From assembly GCA_047975545.1 (NCBI GenBank), contig JBKEDS010000015.1, positions 1-64,000 of the forward strand: a stretch of DNA of 64,000 nucleotides, read 5' to 3'. Position 1 is the stretch's first letter, and every line of letters starts with the position of its first letter. Shown piece by piece: positions 50,495 through 59,827 of this stretch. Position numbers and translations under genes: made by a program. This DNA comes from JBKEDS01 sp047975545 (GTDB lineage: Bacteria > Bacteroidota > Bacteroidia > Flavobacteriales > Flavobacteriaceae). The notes beneath the pieces are model-generated. The model worked only from the letters and a program-made list of their open reading frames with translations. It did not search any database and was not told the origin of the DNA.

Positions 50495-51058
50495 ATGAGA
50501 GATAAAATCAAAAAAAACATATTATATTTTATTGAAGAAATAATTCCGGTTATTTTAGGAATTTTAATTGCGTTATACATTAACAATTGGAATGAAAGCA
50601 GAAAAGAAAAGAGATATATCAATCAAATATTTTCTTCTATTAGCAAAGAATTGAAAGATACTAACGAAGAAATTGACCGAATTATACCATTGCAAAAATC
50701 TCTCGTCGACACAATTAGCTTTTACTCCAAAAACAACGACATAAACTTATTTGATGCTTTAAGAAAGACAAATGGAATGCATATTCCAACAATAAGATTA
50801 AATAGTTGGAAAGCAATCTCTAATTCAAAAATCGAATTGGTAAATTATGAGAAACTTACTTTATTATCAAGGATTGAAGAACAACAGGAATTGATAAAAA
50901 ATAAAAGCGAATACCTTATGGGGTTTTTATATTCAAACATCCATAGCTACGAAAATGAAAAAAAGAAAGTATTGCAAATCCTGATAACGGATTTAATTCA
51001 AACCGAAGAAAGTGCGCAAGAAGGAATAAGGAACTTTGAGAAACTTGAAAAACAATAA
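50495..51058 (+). CDS. DUF6090-type membrane-anchored protein
   Basis: A 187-residue protein with one N-terminal helix (about residues 10-28, FIEEIIPVILGILIALYINN) followed by NWNESRKEKRYINQIFSSI and a long helical, charged tail. The pattern matches small Bacteroidota proteins annotated as DUF6090. It starts 62 bases after the TlpA-like gene. Function unknown. Confidence 0.78.
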   Translation: MRDKIKKNILYFIEEIIPVILGILIALYINNWNESRKEKRYINQIFSSISKELKDTNEEIDRIIPLQKSLVDTISFYSKNNDINLFDALRKTNGMHIPTIRLNSWKAISNSKIELVNYEKLTLLSRIEEQQELIKNKSEYLMGFLYSNIHSYENEKKKVLQILITDLIQTEESAQEGIRNFEKLEKQ

Positions 51059-51274
51059 TGCCTACAGTCAACATTGTATATAAGCACAGTAACAAATTAA
51101 AGCCTTAGTTCAAAAAATTCGTGTTTTTAGTCGCTGCTTTGTTGCCCGCCCTCTTTTAATCCTTAATTTATTATCAAGTGTCAATTTATGTTAATATTGC
51201 CATCTTTCAAGCCTAATCTTATTTCAACATAAATTATGAAGTTTTATTTTAGACTTTTAAAAAGCCAAAATATT

Positions 51275-51475
51275 TTAGCATTTTAAAAACAATATTGTTA
51301 AGGTTGTAACAAGTCCACTAATCATTAATATGGAGTGCCAGTAATACATTTTTGAACCCCAAGTCTTTCTCATTTTTTTACTGTTTTCCTTTTTGTAAAA
51401 TCCGTTAAAAAATTTCCATACAAGAAAAGTTATTATTACAAAAAGTATTGTTCCTATTAACCAAATTTTTTCCAT
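51275..51475 (-). CDS. Small membrane protein, 66 residues
   Basis: Two membrane helices, at about residues 4-24 (IWLIGTILFVIITFLVWKFF) and 46-64, flank a basic loop (NSKKMRKTWGSKMYYWH). It has clean boundaries and codon use like its neighbours, but no recognised family. It lies alone on the minus strand. Confidence 0.5.
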   Translation of the reverse strand: MEKIWLIGTILFVIITFLVWKFFNGFYKKENSKKMRKTWGSKMYYWHSILMISGLVTTLTILFLKC

Positions 51476-51708
51476 ATTCTAAAGTCTTTTATTTTTATAG
51501 TTTTTTGAACGCAGGTCTCGATTCTACCTCGTCAAGTTCGGCACATGCTGCTCGACCTAACAATCCATAATGCGTTATAATATTTAGTTTTTTATATCGG
51601 AATATATTAATCGAACTCAGGTTAAAAGTGTAATATCATTGTTTATCAAATTGTTGCCAACCACTTCGCGTAAAAATAACAACTCGTTTTTTTGAAATAT
51701 GATTGGTG

Positions 51709-52776
51709 CTACCCAACCTTAAAACGCCACCCAAAAGCATCTTCGGCTTTGTTGGTTTGTATATCGGTTATGCGTTTCTTTAAAAAGTCGGCATAAGCAT
51801 TTTCTATTTCGGGAAGCTCAAAATCCTCATCCTTGTACCCAAACCCCGAAATGGGCGAAATTACCGCAGCCGTACCCGCACCAAACATTTCCTTTAAGCT
51901 GCTGTTTCTGGCAGCCTCAACAACTTCGTGAACCGATAATTTTCTAACCTCAACGTTCAAGCCTTCGGATTTTGCAAGTTCTATAATACTTTTTCGGGTA
52001 ATGCCGTCCAAAATCCTGTCACTGGTCGGGGCGGTTATAAGCGTATCGTTAATGCGAACAAAAATATTCATGGCACCAGCTTCTTCAATATATTCGTGGC
52101 TGGTATCGTCGGTCCAAATAACTTGCTGGTAGCCTTTTTCAATAGCCAATTGGGTAGGGTAAAACTGCCCGGCATAATTGCCGCCCGCTTTGGCAAAGCC
52201 CACGCCACCATTGGCCGAACGCGAGTATTTTTGTTCGATAAGCACTTTCACTTTTCCCGAAAAATAAGCGCCCGAAGGTGCCGTGGCTATAATAAATTTA
52301 TAAGCGTTGGCGGGCGAAGCATGAAACCCATTGCCCGAAGCAAACACAAACGGACGAATGTACAACGAACTGCCCTCCTTGGTGGGAATCCAGGCTTCGT
52401 CCACTTTTAAAAGCGTTTTTAGGCCTTCCATAAAATAATTTTCGGGAATTTCGGGAATGGCCAAACGCTTGGACGAAATGTTTAAGCGCTTACAGTTGTC
52501 AACCGGGCGGAACAAAAATATGTTGTTATTAGCATCCTTATAAGCCTTCATACCCTCGAAAACCGACTGCCCGTAATGAAAAATCTTGGCCGAAGGGTCC
52601 AAAGTTAAAGGGTGGTAAGGCACTACTTTAGGCATTTGCCATTTGCCGTCCTTAAAATCGCATTCCAGCATGTGGTCCGAAAACACGCTGCCAAAGGCCA
52701 AATTATTAAAATCTACTTCGCTAAGTTTGCTATTGGTTGTTTTTACAACTTCTATCGTTAAATTATCTTGGTTCAT
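51709..52776 (-). CDS. ilvE: Branched-chain amino acid aminotransferase
   Basis: A 355-residue PLP enzyme that interconverts branched-chain amino acids and their keto acids. Characteristic are FHYGQSVFEGMKAYKDANN, the Lys-containing GVGFAKAGGNYAGQFYPT and the IEEAGAMNIFVR stretch. Length fits the larger class II type. The minus-strand -7 box TAATTTTG at 52800-52807 lies 24 bases before the start. Confidence 0.95.
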   Translation of the reverse strand: MNQDNLTIEVVKTTNSKLSEVDFNNLAFGSVFSDHMLECDFKDGKWQMPKVVPYHPLTLDPSAKIFHYGQSVFEGMKAYKDANNNIFLFRPVDNCKRLNISSKRLAIPEIPENYFMEGLKTLLKVDEAWIPTKEGSSLYIRPFVFASGNGFHASPANAYKFIIATAPSGAYFSGKVKVLIEQKYSRSANGGVGFAKAGGNYAGQFYPTQLAIEKGYQQVIWTDDTSHEYIEEAGAMNIFVRINDTLITAPTSDRILDGITRKSIIELAKSEGLNVEVRKLSVHEVVEAARNSSLKEMFGAGTAAVISPISGFGYKDEDFELPEIENAYADFLKKRITDIQTNKAEDAFGWRFKVG

Positions 52777-52799
52777 ACGCTTGTTTGTAAGTAATAATA

Positions 52800-52807
52800 C
52801 AAAATTA
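52800..52807 (-). promoter_or_regulatory. ilvE -7 box
   Basis: On the minus strand TAATTTTG fits the TAnnTTTG consensus and lies 24 bases upstream of the ilvE ATG. Confidence 0.5.
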
Positions 52808-52902
52808 TAAAATATAATAGTCTTTTGCGCTTATAATTTCAACTAATATAAATGATTATTCCGAAATGTTAAAAACAGGTTCAAAATTAAAAATTATCCG
52901 TG

Positions 52903-52910
52903 TATTTTTG
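52903..52910 (+). promoter_or_regulatory. mnmD -7 box
   Basis: TATTTTTG at 20 bases before the GTG start of mnmD supports the choice of start at 52931. Confidence 0.5.
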
Positions 52911-52930
52911 ATGTATTGAAATATTTTAAA

Positions 52931-53602
52931 GTGAAACGAAACATAATTATAACTGCCGATGGCTCCAAAACCATTCAAATTGAAGATTGGAACGAGCAGT
53001 ACCACTCCAAGCACGGTGCCATTCAGGAGGGCTACCATGTTTTTATAAAGCATGGTTTAAATTTTTATGGCGAAGCCTATCCGCAAACCACTTCAATTTC
53101 AATTTTAGAAATAGGTTTCGGTACGGGCTTAAACGCCTTTATAACACTTTTGGAAACCGAAAAAAAGAATATGGCCGTTAATTATGTTGGTATTGAAGCC
53201 TATCCGGTTTCAATGGACGAGGCAAAACAACTTAATTATGCCCGGCAGTTGCAAAAGGATGGCGGTTTGTTTAAAAAGTTACATACACTACCTTGGGAAA
53301 CCAAGCATGATGTTTCCCCTTTATTTTCCTTAACAAAACAAAACAAGTTTTTTGGCGAAATTACCGAAACCGATAGCTTTAACCTCATTTATTTCGATGC
53401 GTTTGGCGCCAGGGTACAACCCGAGTTATGGACGGAGGATATTTTTAAGATAATGCACAAAGCCCTAAAAAACCAAGGCGTTTTGGTAACCTATTCGGCA
53501 AAAGGCAGCGTGCGCCGTGCCATGCAAAATGTTGGCTTTATGGTTGAAAAACTGCCCGGCCCGCCCGGAAAGCGGGAAATGCTCCGTGCCGTTAAATTAT
53601 GA
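52931..53602 (+). CDS. mnmD: tRNA 5-methylaminomethyl-2-thiouridine methyltransferase MnmD
   Basis: A 223-residue enzyme that methylates the wobble uridine of some tRNAs, the methyltransferase half of MnmC without the oxidase. Features: the SAM motif ILEIGFGTGLNAF, YFDAFGARVQPELWTEDIF and the C-terminal LPGPPGKREMLRA. GTG at 52931 (KRNIIITADGSKT) is preferred over TTG at 52916. The gene is divergent from ilvE and convergent with pepT. Confidence 0.92.
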   Translation: MKRNIIITADGSKTIQIEDWNEQYHSKHGAIQEGYHVFIKHGLNFYGEAYPQTTSISILEIGFGTGLNAFITLLETEKKNMAVNYVGIEAYPVSMDEAKQLNYARQLQKDGGLFKKLHTLPWETKHDVSPLFSLTKQNKFFGEITETDSFNLIYFDAFGARVQPELWTEDIFKIMHKALKNQGVLVTYSAKGSVRRAMQNVGFMVEKLPGPPGKREMLRAVKL

Positions 53603-53617
53603 CAACTTGGGCTGGTA

Positions 53618-54865
53618 TTAACTGTTAGCGTGTTGCTTTGCCGTTAACTCGGCTATTTTGCAAATTACCTGCGTGGCCTTAACCATACTTTCAACAGGAA
53701 CGTACTCGTAACGACCATGAAAATTGTGCCCACCGGCAAAAATATTGGGGCAAGGCAATCCCATATAGCTTAACTGCGAGCCATCGGTACCGCCACGAAT
53801 GGCCTTGATAAGGGGCTTTATGCCCAATTGTTTCATGGCTTCCTCGGCAATATTTACAATGTGCATAACGGGTTCAACCTTTTCTTTCATATTGTAGTAT
53901 TGGTCCTTTATTTCGGTTGAAATAACCTCCCTGCCGTATTGCGAGTTAAGTTCGGCGGTAAGTTTTTGCATTACTTCCTTTCTGGCCTCGAAATGTTTGC
54001 GGTCGTGGTCGCGGATAATGTATTGCAAAACGGTTTTTTCAACGTCGCCTTTTATGGCATATAGGTGAAAAAAACCTTGGTAGCCTTCGGTGTGTTCGGG
54101 GGTTTCCAGCCTTGGCAACGAGTTAATAAATTCTTGGGCAATGTACATGGAATTTACCATTTTGCCTTTAGCATAACCGGGGTGTACTATCTTGCCTTTT
54201 ATGGTAACCACGGCTCCGGCGGCGTTAAAGTTTTCGTACTCCAACTCGCCAATCTGGCTGCCGTCCATGGTATAGGCCCAATCGGCATTAAAATTTTTAA
54301 CATCGAATTTGTGTGCGCCGCGCCCTATTTCCTCATCGGGGGTAAAGCCAACCCGAATAGTGCCGTGCTTAATTTCGGGGTGTTGTATTAAATATTCCAT
54401 GGCCGTAATAATTTCGCAAATCCCTGCTTTATCGTCTGCACCAAGTAGGGTCGTGCCGTCGGTGGTAATTAGGGTTTGGCCTTTGTACAACAGCAAATCG
54501 TCGAAATAATCCGGGGAAAGCACAATGTTTTCTTCTTCATTTAAAACAATATCCTTGCCGTTATAGTCTTCAATAATTTGGGGCTTTACATTGGCTCCGG
54601 TAAAATCGGGCGAGGTGTCGAAGTGCGAAATAAACCCGATAGTTGGTACGTCGTGGCTTACATTGCTCGGCAGGGTGGCCATAATATAAGCATTGTTGTC
54701 TATGCTAACATCGTGCATGCCAATAGCTTTTAGTTCTTCTGCCAAATTATTGGCCAAGTGCCATTGTTTTTCGGTGCTTGGCGTGGTTTCCGAGGTAGGG
54801 TCCGACTCGGTATCTATGGTTGCGTAACTAATAAAACGGTTAATGATGTGTGCTTTGGAAATCAT
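53618..54865 (-). CDS. pepT: Peptidase T
   Basis: A 415-residue M20 aminotripeptidase that needs two zinc ions. The metal-binding motifs are FISHFDTSPDFTG, LGADDKAGICEIIT, FTPDEEIGRGAHKFD and the C-terminal FAGGHNFHGRYEYVP. The start at 54865 is preferred to 54943, as the earlier start adds a Lys/Asn-rich tail not usual in the family. It is divergent from pyrD. Confidence 0.94.
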   Translation of the reverse strand: MISKAHIINRFISYATIDTESDPTSETTPSTEKQWHLANNLAEELKAIGMHDVSIDNNAYIMATLPSNVSHDVPTIGFISHFDTSPDFTGANVKPQIIEDYNGKDIVLNEEENIVLSPDYFDDLLLYKGQTLITTDGTTLLGADDKAGICEIITAMEYLIQHPEIKHGTIRVGFTPDEEIGRGAHKFDVKNFNADWAYTMDGSQIGELEYENFNAAGAVVTIKGKIVHPGYAKGKMVNSMYIAQEFINSLPRLETPEHTEGYQGFFHLYAIKGDVEKTVLQYIIRDHDRKHFEARKEVMQKLTAELNSQYGREVISTEIKDQYYNMKEKVEPVMHIVNIAEEAMKQLGIKPLIKAIRGGTDGSQLSYMGLPCPNIFAGGHNFHGRYEYVPVESMVKATQVICKIAELTAKQHANS

Positions 54866-54935
54866 AATGAAGCTGTTTTTGTTGATAGTTTTACGGGTTT
54901 CAAAAGTACGATTATTAATTTTTTTGCTTGTAGAA

Positions 54936-54966
54936 TTGTCCAATTTTTTAATTCGGAGTATTTTTG
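54936..54966 (+). promoter_or_regulatory. pyrD promoter
   Basis: TTG at 54936-54938, a 20-base gap and TATTTTTG at 54959-54966, 15 bases before the pyrD ATG. Confidence 0.6.
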
Positions 54967-54981
54967 CATAAATAAAACAGG

Positions 54982-56019
54982 ATGTACAAATTATTATTAC
55001 GCCCGCTTCTTTTTAAGTTCGACCCGGAACGCATTCACCATTTCACCTTTTCATTAATAAAAATTTGTTCTAAAATCCCAGGTTTTAAGGGGATTTTTAG
55101 AAGTTTATATGTTGTGGACGATAAGCGTTTGGAACGGAATGTTTTTGGATTAACCTTTAAAAATCCCGTTGGTTTGGCGGCAGGTTTCGATAAAAATGCG
55201 GTACTGTACAACGAACTGGCCAATTTTGGTTTTGGCTTTATTGAAATAGGAACGGTAACCCCAAAAGGGCAAGCGGGAAACCCCAAAAAAAGGCTATTTC
55301 GCCTAAAGAACGACCAAGGTATTATAAACCGTATGGGGTTTAATAACGAAGGTGTTGAAGCCGCCATTGCCCAACTTAAAAAAAACAAGGGAAACTTAAT
55401 AATTGGCGGAAACATAGGCAAGAATACCAATACCAAGCCCGAGGATTATACCAAGGATTATTTGGCCTGCTTTAATGCGCTGCACCCTTATGTAGATTAT
55501 TTTGTACTTAACGTAAGTTGCCCCAACGTGGGCAGCCATGCCAAACTTAACGATAAGGATTATTTGGAAGAACTCATAGGTGCCGTACAAACGGCCAATA
55601 AAACATTTGAAAAACAAAAGCCCATTTTGTTGAAAATAGCACCGGACTTAAATAATGTTCAATTAGACGAAATAGTAGAATTGGTAATTACCACAAAACT
55701 CGATGGTGTTATAGCCAGTAACACCTCGGTAGACCGGAGCGGACTAAAAGCCCCCAAAACCCAATTGGAATCTATTGGCAACGGTGGTTTAAGCGGACAA
55801 CCCATTAAGGACAAAAGCACCAAGGTTATTAAATACTTGGCCGATAAAAGTAACAGGGCTTTTCCTATTATCGGGGTTGGCGGTATCCATTCGGCAAGCG
55901 ATGCCTTGGAAAAACTACGGGCCGGGGCCAGTTTGGTACAAGTATATACCGGATTTATATATGAAGGCCCAAGTTTGGTAAAGACCATAAATAAAGCCGT
56001 TATAGATGCAGGAGCGTAA
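54982..56019 (+). CDS. pyrD: Quinone-dependent dihydroorotate dehydrogenase
   Basis: A 345-residue class 2 enzyme that oxidises dihydroorotate to orotate and passes electrons to quinone. It begins with a membrane-associating helix (LLLRPLLFKFDPERIHHFTF). NPVGLAAGFDKNA, GFIEIGTVTPKGQAGNPKKR, LNVSCPNVG (catalytic Ser) and GGIHSASDALEKLRAGAS follow. With pyrF at 45984 it shows two separate steps of UMP synthesis in the window. Confidence 0.96.
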   Translation: MYKLLLRPLLFKFDPERIHHFTFSLIKICSKIPGFKGIFRSLYVVDDKRLERNVFGLTFKNPVGLAAGFDKNAVLYNELANFGFGFIEIGTVTPKGQAGNPKKRLFRLKNDQGIINRMGFNNEGVEAAIAQLKKNKGNLIIGGNIGKNTNTKPEDYTKDYLACFNALHPYVDYFVLNVSCPNVGSHAKLNDKDYLEELIGAVQTANKTFEKQKPILLKIAPDLNNVQLDEIVELVITTKLDGVIASNTSVDRSGLKAPKTQLESIGNGGLSGQPIKDKSTKVIKYLADKSNRAFPIIGVGGIHSASDALEKLRAGASLVQVYTGFIYEGPSLVKTINKAVIDAGA

Positions 56020-56045
56020 CAATTTTTAGTATCTTCCCCTTTGTT

Positions 56046-56909
56046 ATGCCAAATCCAGTTAAAATAATAGAATGCCCGCGCGATGCCATGCAAGGCATTA
56101 AGGCATTTATACCAACGGTAAAAAAGGCACAGTATATCCAGTCGTTGTTGCGTGTGGGGTTCGATACTATCGATTTTGGCAGTTTTGTGTCGCCCAAGGC
56201 CATCCCGCAAATGGCCGATACGGCCGAGGTTTTGTCGCAACTCGATTTAAGTACAACGACCAGCAAGCTGTTGGCCATTATTGCCAATGTGCGGGGCGCG
56301 GAGGATGCTTGCCAACATCCCGAAATTGCGTATTTAGGTTATCCGTTTTCAATTTCCGAAAACTTCCAGATGCGCAACACGCACAAAACCATAGCACAAT
56401 CGGTGGAAACCTTGGATGAAATTTTAAATATTGCCAATAAAGCGGGTAAAGAAGCAGTGGTTTATATTTCCATGGGTTTTGGCAACCCATACGGCGATCC
56501 TTGGGATGTTGATGTGGTGGCGCAATGGACACAGCGGTTAAGCAATATGGGCGTAAAAACTTTATCGTTAAGCGATACGGTTGGCGTTGCAACGCCCGAG
56601 AGCATTTCGTATTTGTTTTCAAACCTTATCCCGCAATACCCAAACGTAGAGTTTGGGGCGCATTTGCATACTACGCCCAATACATGGTTCGAAAAAATAG
56701 ATGCGGCCCACAATGCAGGTTGCAAACGTTTCGATGGCGCCATTCAAGGCTTTGGCGGCTGCCCTATGGCCACAAACGAATTAACGGGCAATATGCCAAC
56801 GGAAAAGTTGTTGTCCTATTTCACTTCAAAAAAAGCAAACCCTTTAAATGCTTTAAGTTTCGAGAGCGCACACAACGAGGCCACTAAAATATTTAGTATG
56901 TATCATTAA
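56046..56909 (+). CDS. Hydroxymethylglutaryl-CoA lyase-type enzyme
   Basis: A 287-residue HMGL-like TIM-barrel protein: VKIIECPRDAMQGIKAFIPT near the start, YISMGFGNPYGDPWDVDVV, LSLSDTVGVATPESI and FDGAIQGFGGCPMATNELT. These match HMG-CoA lyase, which cleaves HMG-CoA to acetyl-CoA and acetoacetate in leucine breakdown. Related aldolases share the fold, so substrate is inferred. It begins 26 bases after pyrD. Confidence 0.9.
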   Translation: MPNPVKIIECPRDAMQGIKAFIPTVKKAQYIQSLLRVGFDTIDFGSFVSPKAIPQMADTAEVLSQLDLSTTTSKLLAIIANVRGAEDACQHPEIAYLGYPFSISENFQMRNTHKTIAQSVETLDEILNIANKAGKEAVVYISMGFGNPYGDPWDVDVVAQWTQRLSNMGVKTLSLSDTVGVATPESISYLFSNLIPQYPNVEFGAHLHTTPNTWFEKIDAAHNAGCKRFDGAIQGFGGCPMATNELTGNMPTEKLLSYFTSKKANPLNALSFESAHNEATKIFSMYH

Positions 56910-56995
56910 GGGTTTTTTAATATTTTTTTAACACTTCAATTTTAAACTATTGTAAGCCAACTCGGTCTAAGGCTCTGTAACCAAATGCCAAAATT

Positions 56996-59758
56996 TTGAT
57001 TAAAAGAGTTTTACTGTTAGCGTTGTTTTTCGTGTCGGCAACATCTTTGTTTGCGCAAAAATTTACTTTAGAAGGTATTGTGTCTAATCCCGATGCCGCC
57101 ATGTTGGAAGGTGCAACGGTTTACGTGCAAAGCATAACCGACAGTGTGCCTATTGCATACAGTATAACCAATAAAAAGGGCGAATTTTCACTACAAGTCA
57201 ATACCGAAAACGAAAAAAAAGCCATATTCAACATTGCTTATCTTGGATATAAACCTTACCAAAAAACTATCGATGTGCCTACTTCGGAAAAAATGGATAT
57301 GGGCGTGGTAATTTTAGAAAATTTGGTTGAAGAGCTAAACGTGGTTTCCATAATAGGCAAAGCACCGCCCGTAATTATTAAGAAGGATACCATAGAATAT
57401 AATGCCGATAGCTTTAAAACCATGCCCAACGACAAAGTTGAAGATTTGCTTAAAAAACTCCCCGGTGTAGAAATAGATATGGATGGCGTAATAACGGTAA
57501 ATGGCATAGAAGTAGAAGCGGTTAATGTGGACGGTATGCGGTTTTTTGGCGAAAAAAGTGGCGAAATTGCCATAAAAAACATACCCAGTAACGCCGTAAG
57601 CAAGGTACAGGTTACCGATTATAAAACCGATTTACAAAAGTTTACGGGCGAAGAGTCCGATTCCGGAACCAAGGAAATAAACCTGAAAATTAAAAAAGGC
57701 CAAAACAAAGCCTATTTTGGCGATGTAAACCTGGGTTACGGCACCGACGAAAAATATCAGGCCAATGCCAACTTGTTTCAACTTGTCGACGGCAAGCAAT
57801 TGGGGCTTATCATGGGCTCCAACAATATTAACATGTCCCGGGGCTTTAATGCCCTGCCGGCAGCCGAATCGAGTAACGGCTATATAGAATCCGATTTTAT
57901 AGGCGCTAATTTTTCCAAAGGCCGTTGGGACGAAACCCAAGTTAACGCCAATTACCGATACAGCACCCAAAGCCGCGACAATGCCCAAAAAAGCTATACC
58001 GAACATTTTTTGCCCAACCGCAATTATACCACCAATGCCACCACAAACAGCTATAACGATTCCGATAGCCATAACGGTGGGGCCGATTTGCGGTTTGTAA
58101 TAAAACCAAAAAATACAAACTCAAGGAATAACGTTAGGATTTCCAATAAAATCGATTTTAACGCTTCCAACAACGATGCTGCATCTACCACCGATCGGGT
58201 TTCGGAATATGCCAATGGCGACTTGGTAAGTACCTATTTTTCAACCAATAGTAATTCGGGCTCCAATTATTCCATTTCAAACGATTTTAGTGTGTCGTCC
58301 TTGGTAGGCAGTAAAAGGGACTATTTTAATTTGGGGGTGAAAACAACTTTCGATAAACAAGATGCCGATGGTAAACGCTACTCCAAAAACCATTTGGAAA
58401 GTACGGGTGAAGATGTTGTACAAGACCAAATTTCAAACACCAATAACTCCGGAACGGTTGTAAACCTTTATGGTAGGTTGAGCAAGGAAATTTTTGATGG
58501 CTTTAGGCTTATTCCCGAATACAGCGCCACGGTAAACTCGCAAAAGGACGAAAAATCTATTTACGATAAAGACGAAAACAGCACCGATTACAACAATTTC
58601 AACACCAACATAAGCAACCATAGCCGTTACATTGTAACACGGTTGCGCCCCTCGTTGCGCCTGCGTTATGATATTAATGAAATTAGAATAGAATTGGAAG
58701 GCGCCTACATTAACACCTTTAGAAAGTACGATGATAATATTATAGAAGACCGCGACTTTAAAAATGATTTTAAATATTTAACCTATTCGGGAAGGATACG
58801 CTATCGTGACGAAAAAGGCTATAAAAACATTTCGTTAAATTATAACCAAAATGTTAACTTACCTTCTATGTCGCAATTGCAACCCGTACCCGATGTTAGC
58901 AATATTACCAGTATTGTAACGGGAAACCCCGATTTAGAACCCGAAATTAGCCATGATATCGATTTTCGTTACCAAAACAATATAGCCTATAACAATATTA
59001 ATATTTCGGGCGAGGCCAAAGCCGAATTTGTAAACAACAAAATATCCAATGCCACCATAACCGATGCCGATTTAATTAGATACACCACCTATAAAAACAT
59101 CGATGGCGATTATAGCTTTTCGGGCAATGCCGGCATTTCCAAAACCTATTACAACAAAAAAACCAATTTCAATATTAATTTAAAACTTTTTGGTACGTAC
59201 AAAAACATCAACTCCATACAAAACGGTATCGATTTTACGGCAAAAACCAATACTATTAGGCCTTCGGTTGCGGTAGGGTATTCCTACGATAAAAAAATCG
59301 ATTTAAATTTGGCGTATAACTACGGCATGACCAATACTAAATACGATACCGATATTTACGACGACAACGACTTTTTTGTGCAAAACGTCAGGTTCGAATC
59401 GTCTGTTTATTTTCTTAAAAATGCCTTCTTCAGCAATAAACTATCCTATCGCTACAACAGTAAGGTAGGCGACGATTTCGATGGCGCAGCCCTGTTCTGG
59501 AATGCCGGCCTTGGCGTGCAATTATGGAACGAAAAAGCTACCCTAACCCTTGTAGGCTACGATATTTTGGGCAAAAACAACGGCTATTCCCGTACGGTTA
59601 CCGAAACCGCCATTCGCGATGTTGAAAACAAAATTTTGGAACAGTATTTTATGCTTACGTTTGTATATAAGTTCGGGCGTTTTGCTGGTCAGAATATGAA
59701 TGTTGGAAATGGCGGATTTAACCGAGGACAAGGCGGGCCGCCACGCCGCCGTAATTAA
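56996..59758 (+). CDS. Large outer-membrane beta-barrel with carboxypeptidase-like N-domain
   Basis: A 920-residue protein starting at TTG 56996 (IKRVLLLALFFVSATSLFAQ). A signal peptide precedes a carboxypeptidase regulatory-like beta-sandwich (about residues 24-105), a plug-like region (about 120-230, with DKVEDLLKKLPGVEIDMDG) and a 20-odd-stranded barrel ending in FMLTFVYKFGR and a Gly/Arg-rich tail. This is the PF14905-like outer-membrane group rather than a SusC protein, and no SusD partner is present. Ligand unknown. Confidence 0.87.
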   Translation: MIKRVLLLALFFVSATSLFAQKFTLEGIVSNPDAAMLEGATVYVQSITDSVPIAYSITNKKGEFSLQVNTENEKKAIFNIAYLGYKPYQKTIDVPTSEKMDMGVVILENLVEELNVVSIIGKAPPVIIKKDTIEYNADSFKTMPNDKVEDLLKKLPGVEIDMDGVITVNGIEVEAVNVDGMRFFGEKSGEIAIKNIPSNAVSKVQVTDYKTDLQKFTGEESDSGTKEINLKIKKGQNKAYFGDVNLGYGTDEKYQANANLFQLVDGKQLGLIMGSNNINMSRGFNALPAAESSNGYIESDFIGANFSKGRWDETQVNANYRYSTQSRDNAQKSYTEHFLPNRNYTTNATTNSYNDSDSHNGGADLRFVIKPKNTNSRNNVRISNKIDFNASNNDAASTTDRVSEYANGDLVSTYFSTNSNSGSNYSISNDFSVSSLVGSKRDYFNLGVKTTFDKQDADGKRYSKNHLESTGEDVVQDQISNTNNSGTVVNLYGRLSKEIFDGFRLIPEYSATVNSQKDEKSIYDKDENSTDYNNFNTNISNHSRYIVTRLRPSLRLRYDINEIRIELEGAYINTFRKYDDNIIEDRDFKNDFKYLTYSGRIRYRDEKGYKNISLNYNQNVNLPSMSQLQPVPDVSNITSIVTGNPDLEPEISHDIDFRYQNNIAYNNINISGEAKAEFVNNKISNATITDADLIRYTTYKNIDGDYSFSGNAGISKTYYNKKTNFNINLKLFGTYKNINSIQNGIDFTAKTNTIRPSVAVGYSYDKKIDLNLAYNYGMTNTKYDTDIYDDNDFFVQNVRFESSVYFLKNAFFSNKLSYRYNSKVGDDFDGAALFWNAGLGVQLWNEKATLTLVGYDILGKNNGYSRTVTETAIRDVENKILEQYFMLTFVYKFGRFAGQNMNVGNGGFNRGQGGPPRRRN

Positions 59759-59793
59759 TCGGGCAAAACCACCTCGTATTTCATATAAAATCG

Positions 59794-59801
59794 TATATTT
59801 G
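59794..59801 (+). promoter_or_regulatory. guaB -7 box
   Basis: TATATTTG lies 26 bases before the guaB ATG. A -33 TTG is not evident. Confidence 0.5.
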
Positions 59802-59827
59802 CACGCAATTATAACCTAATTGCAATT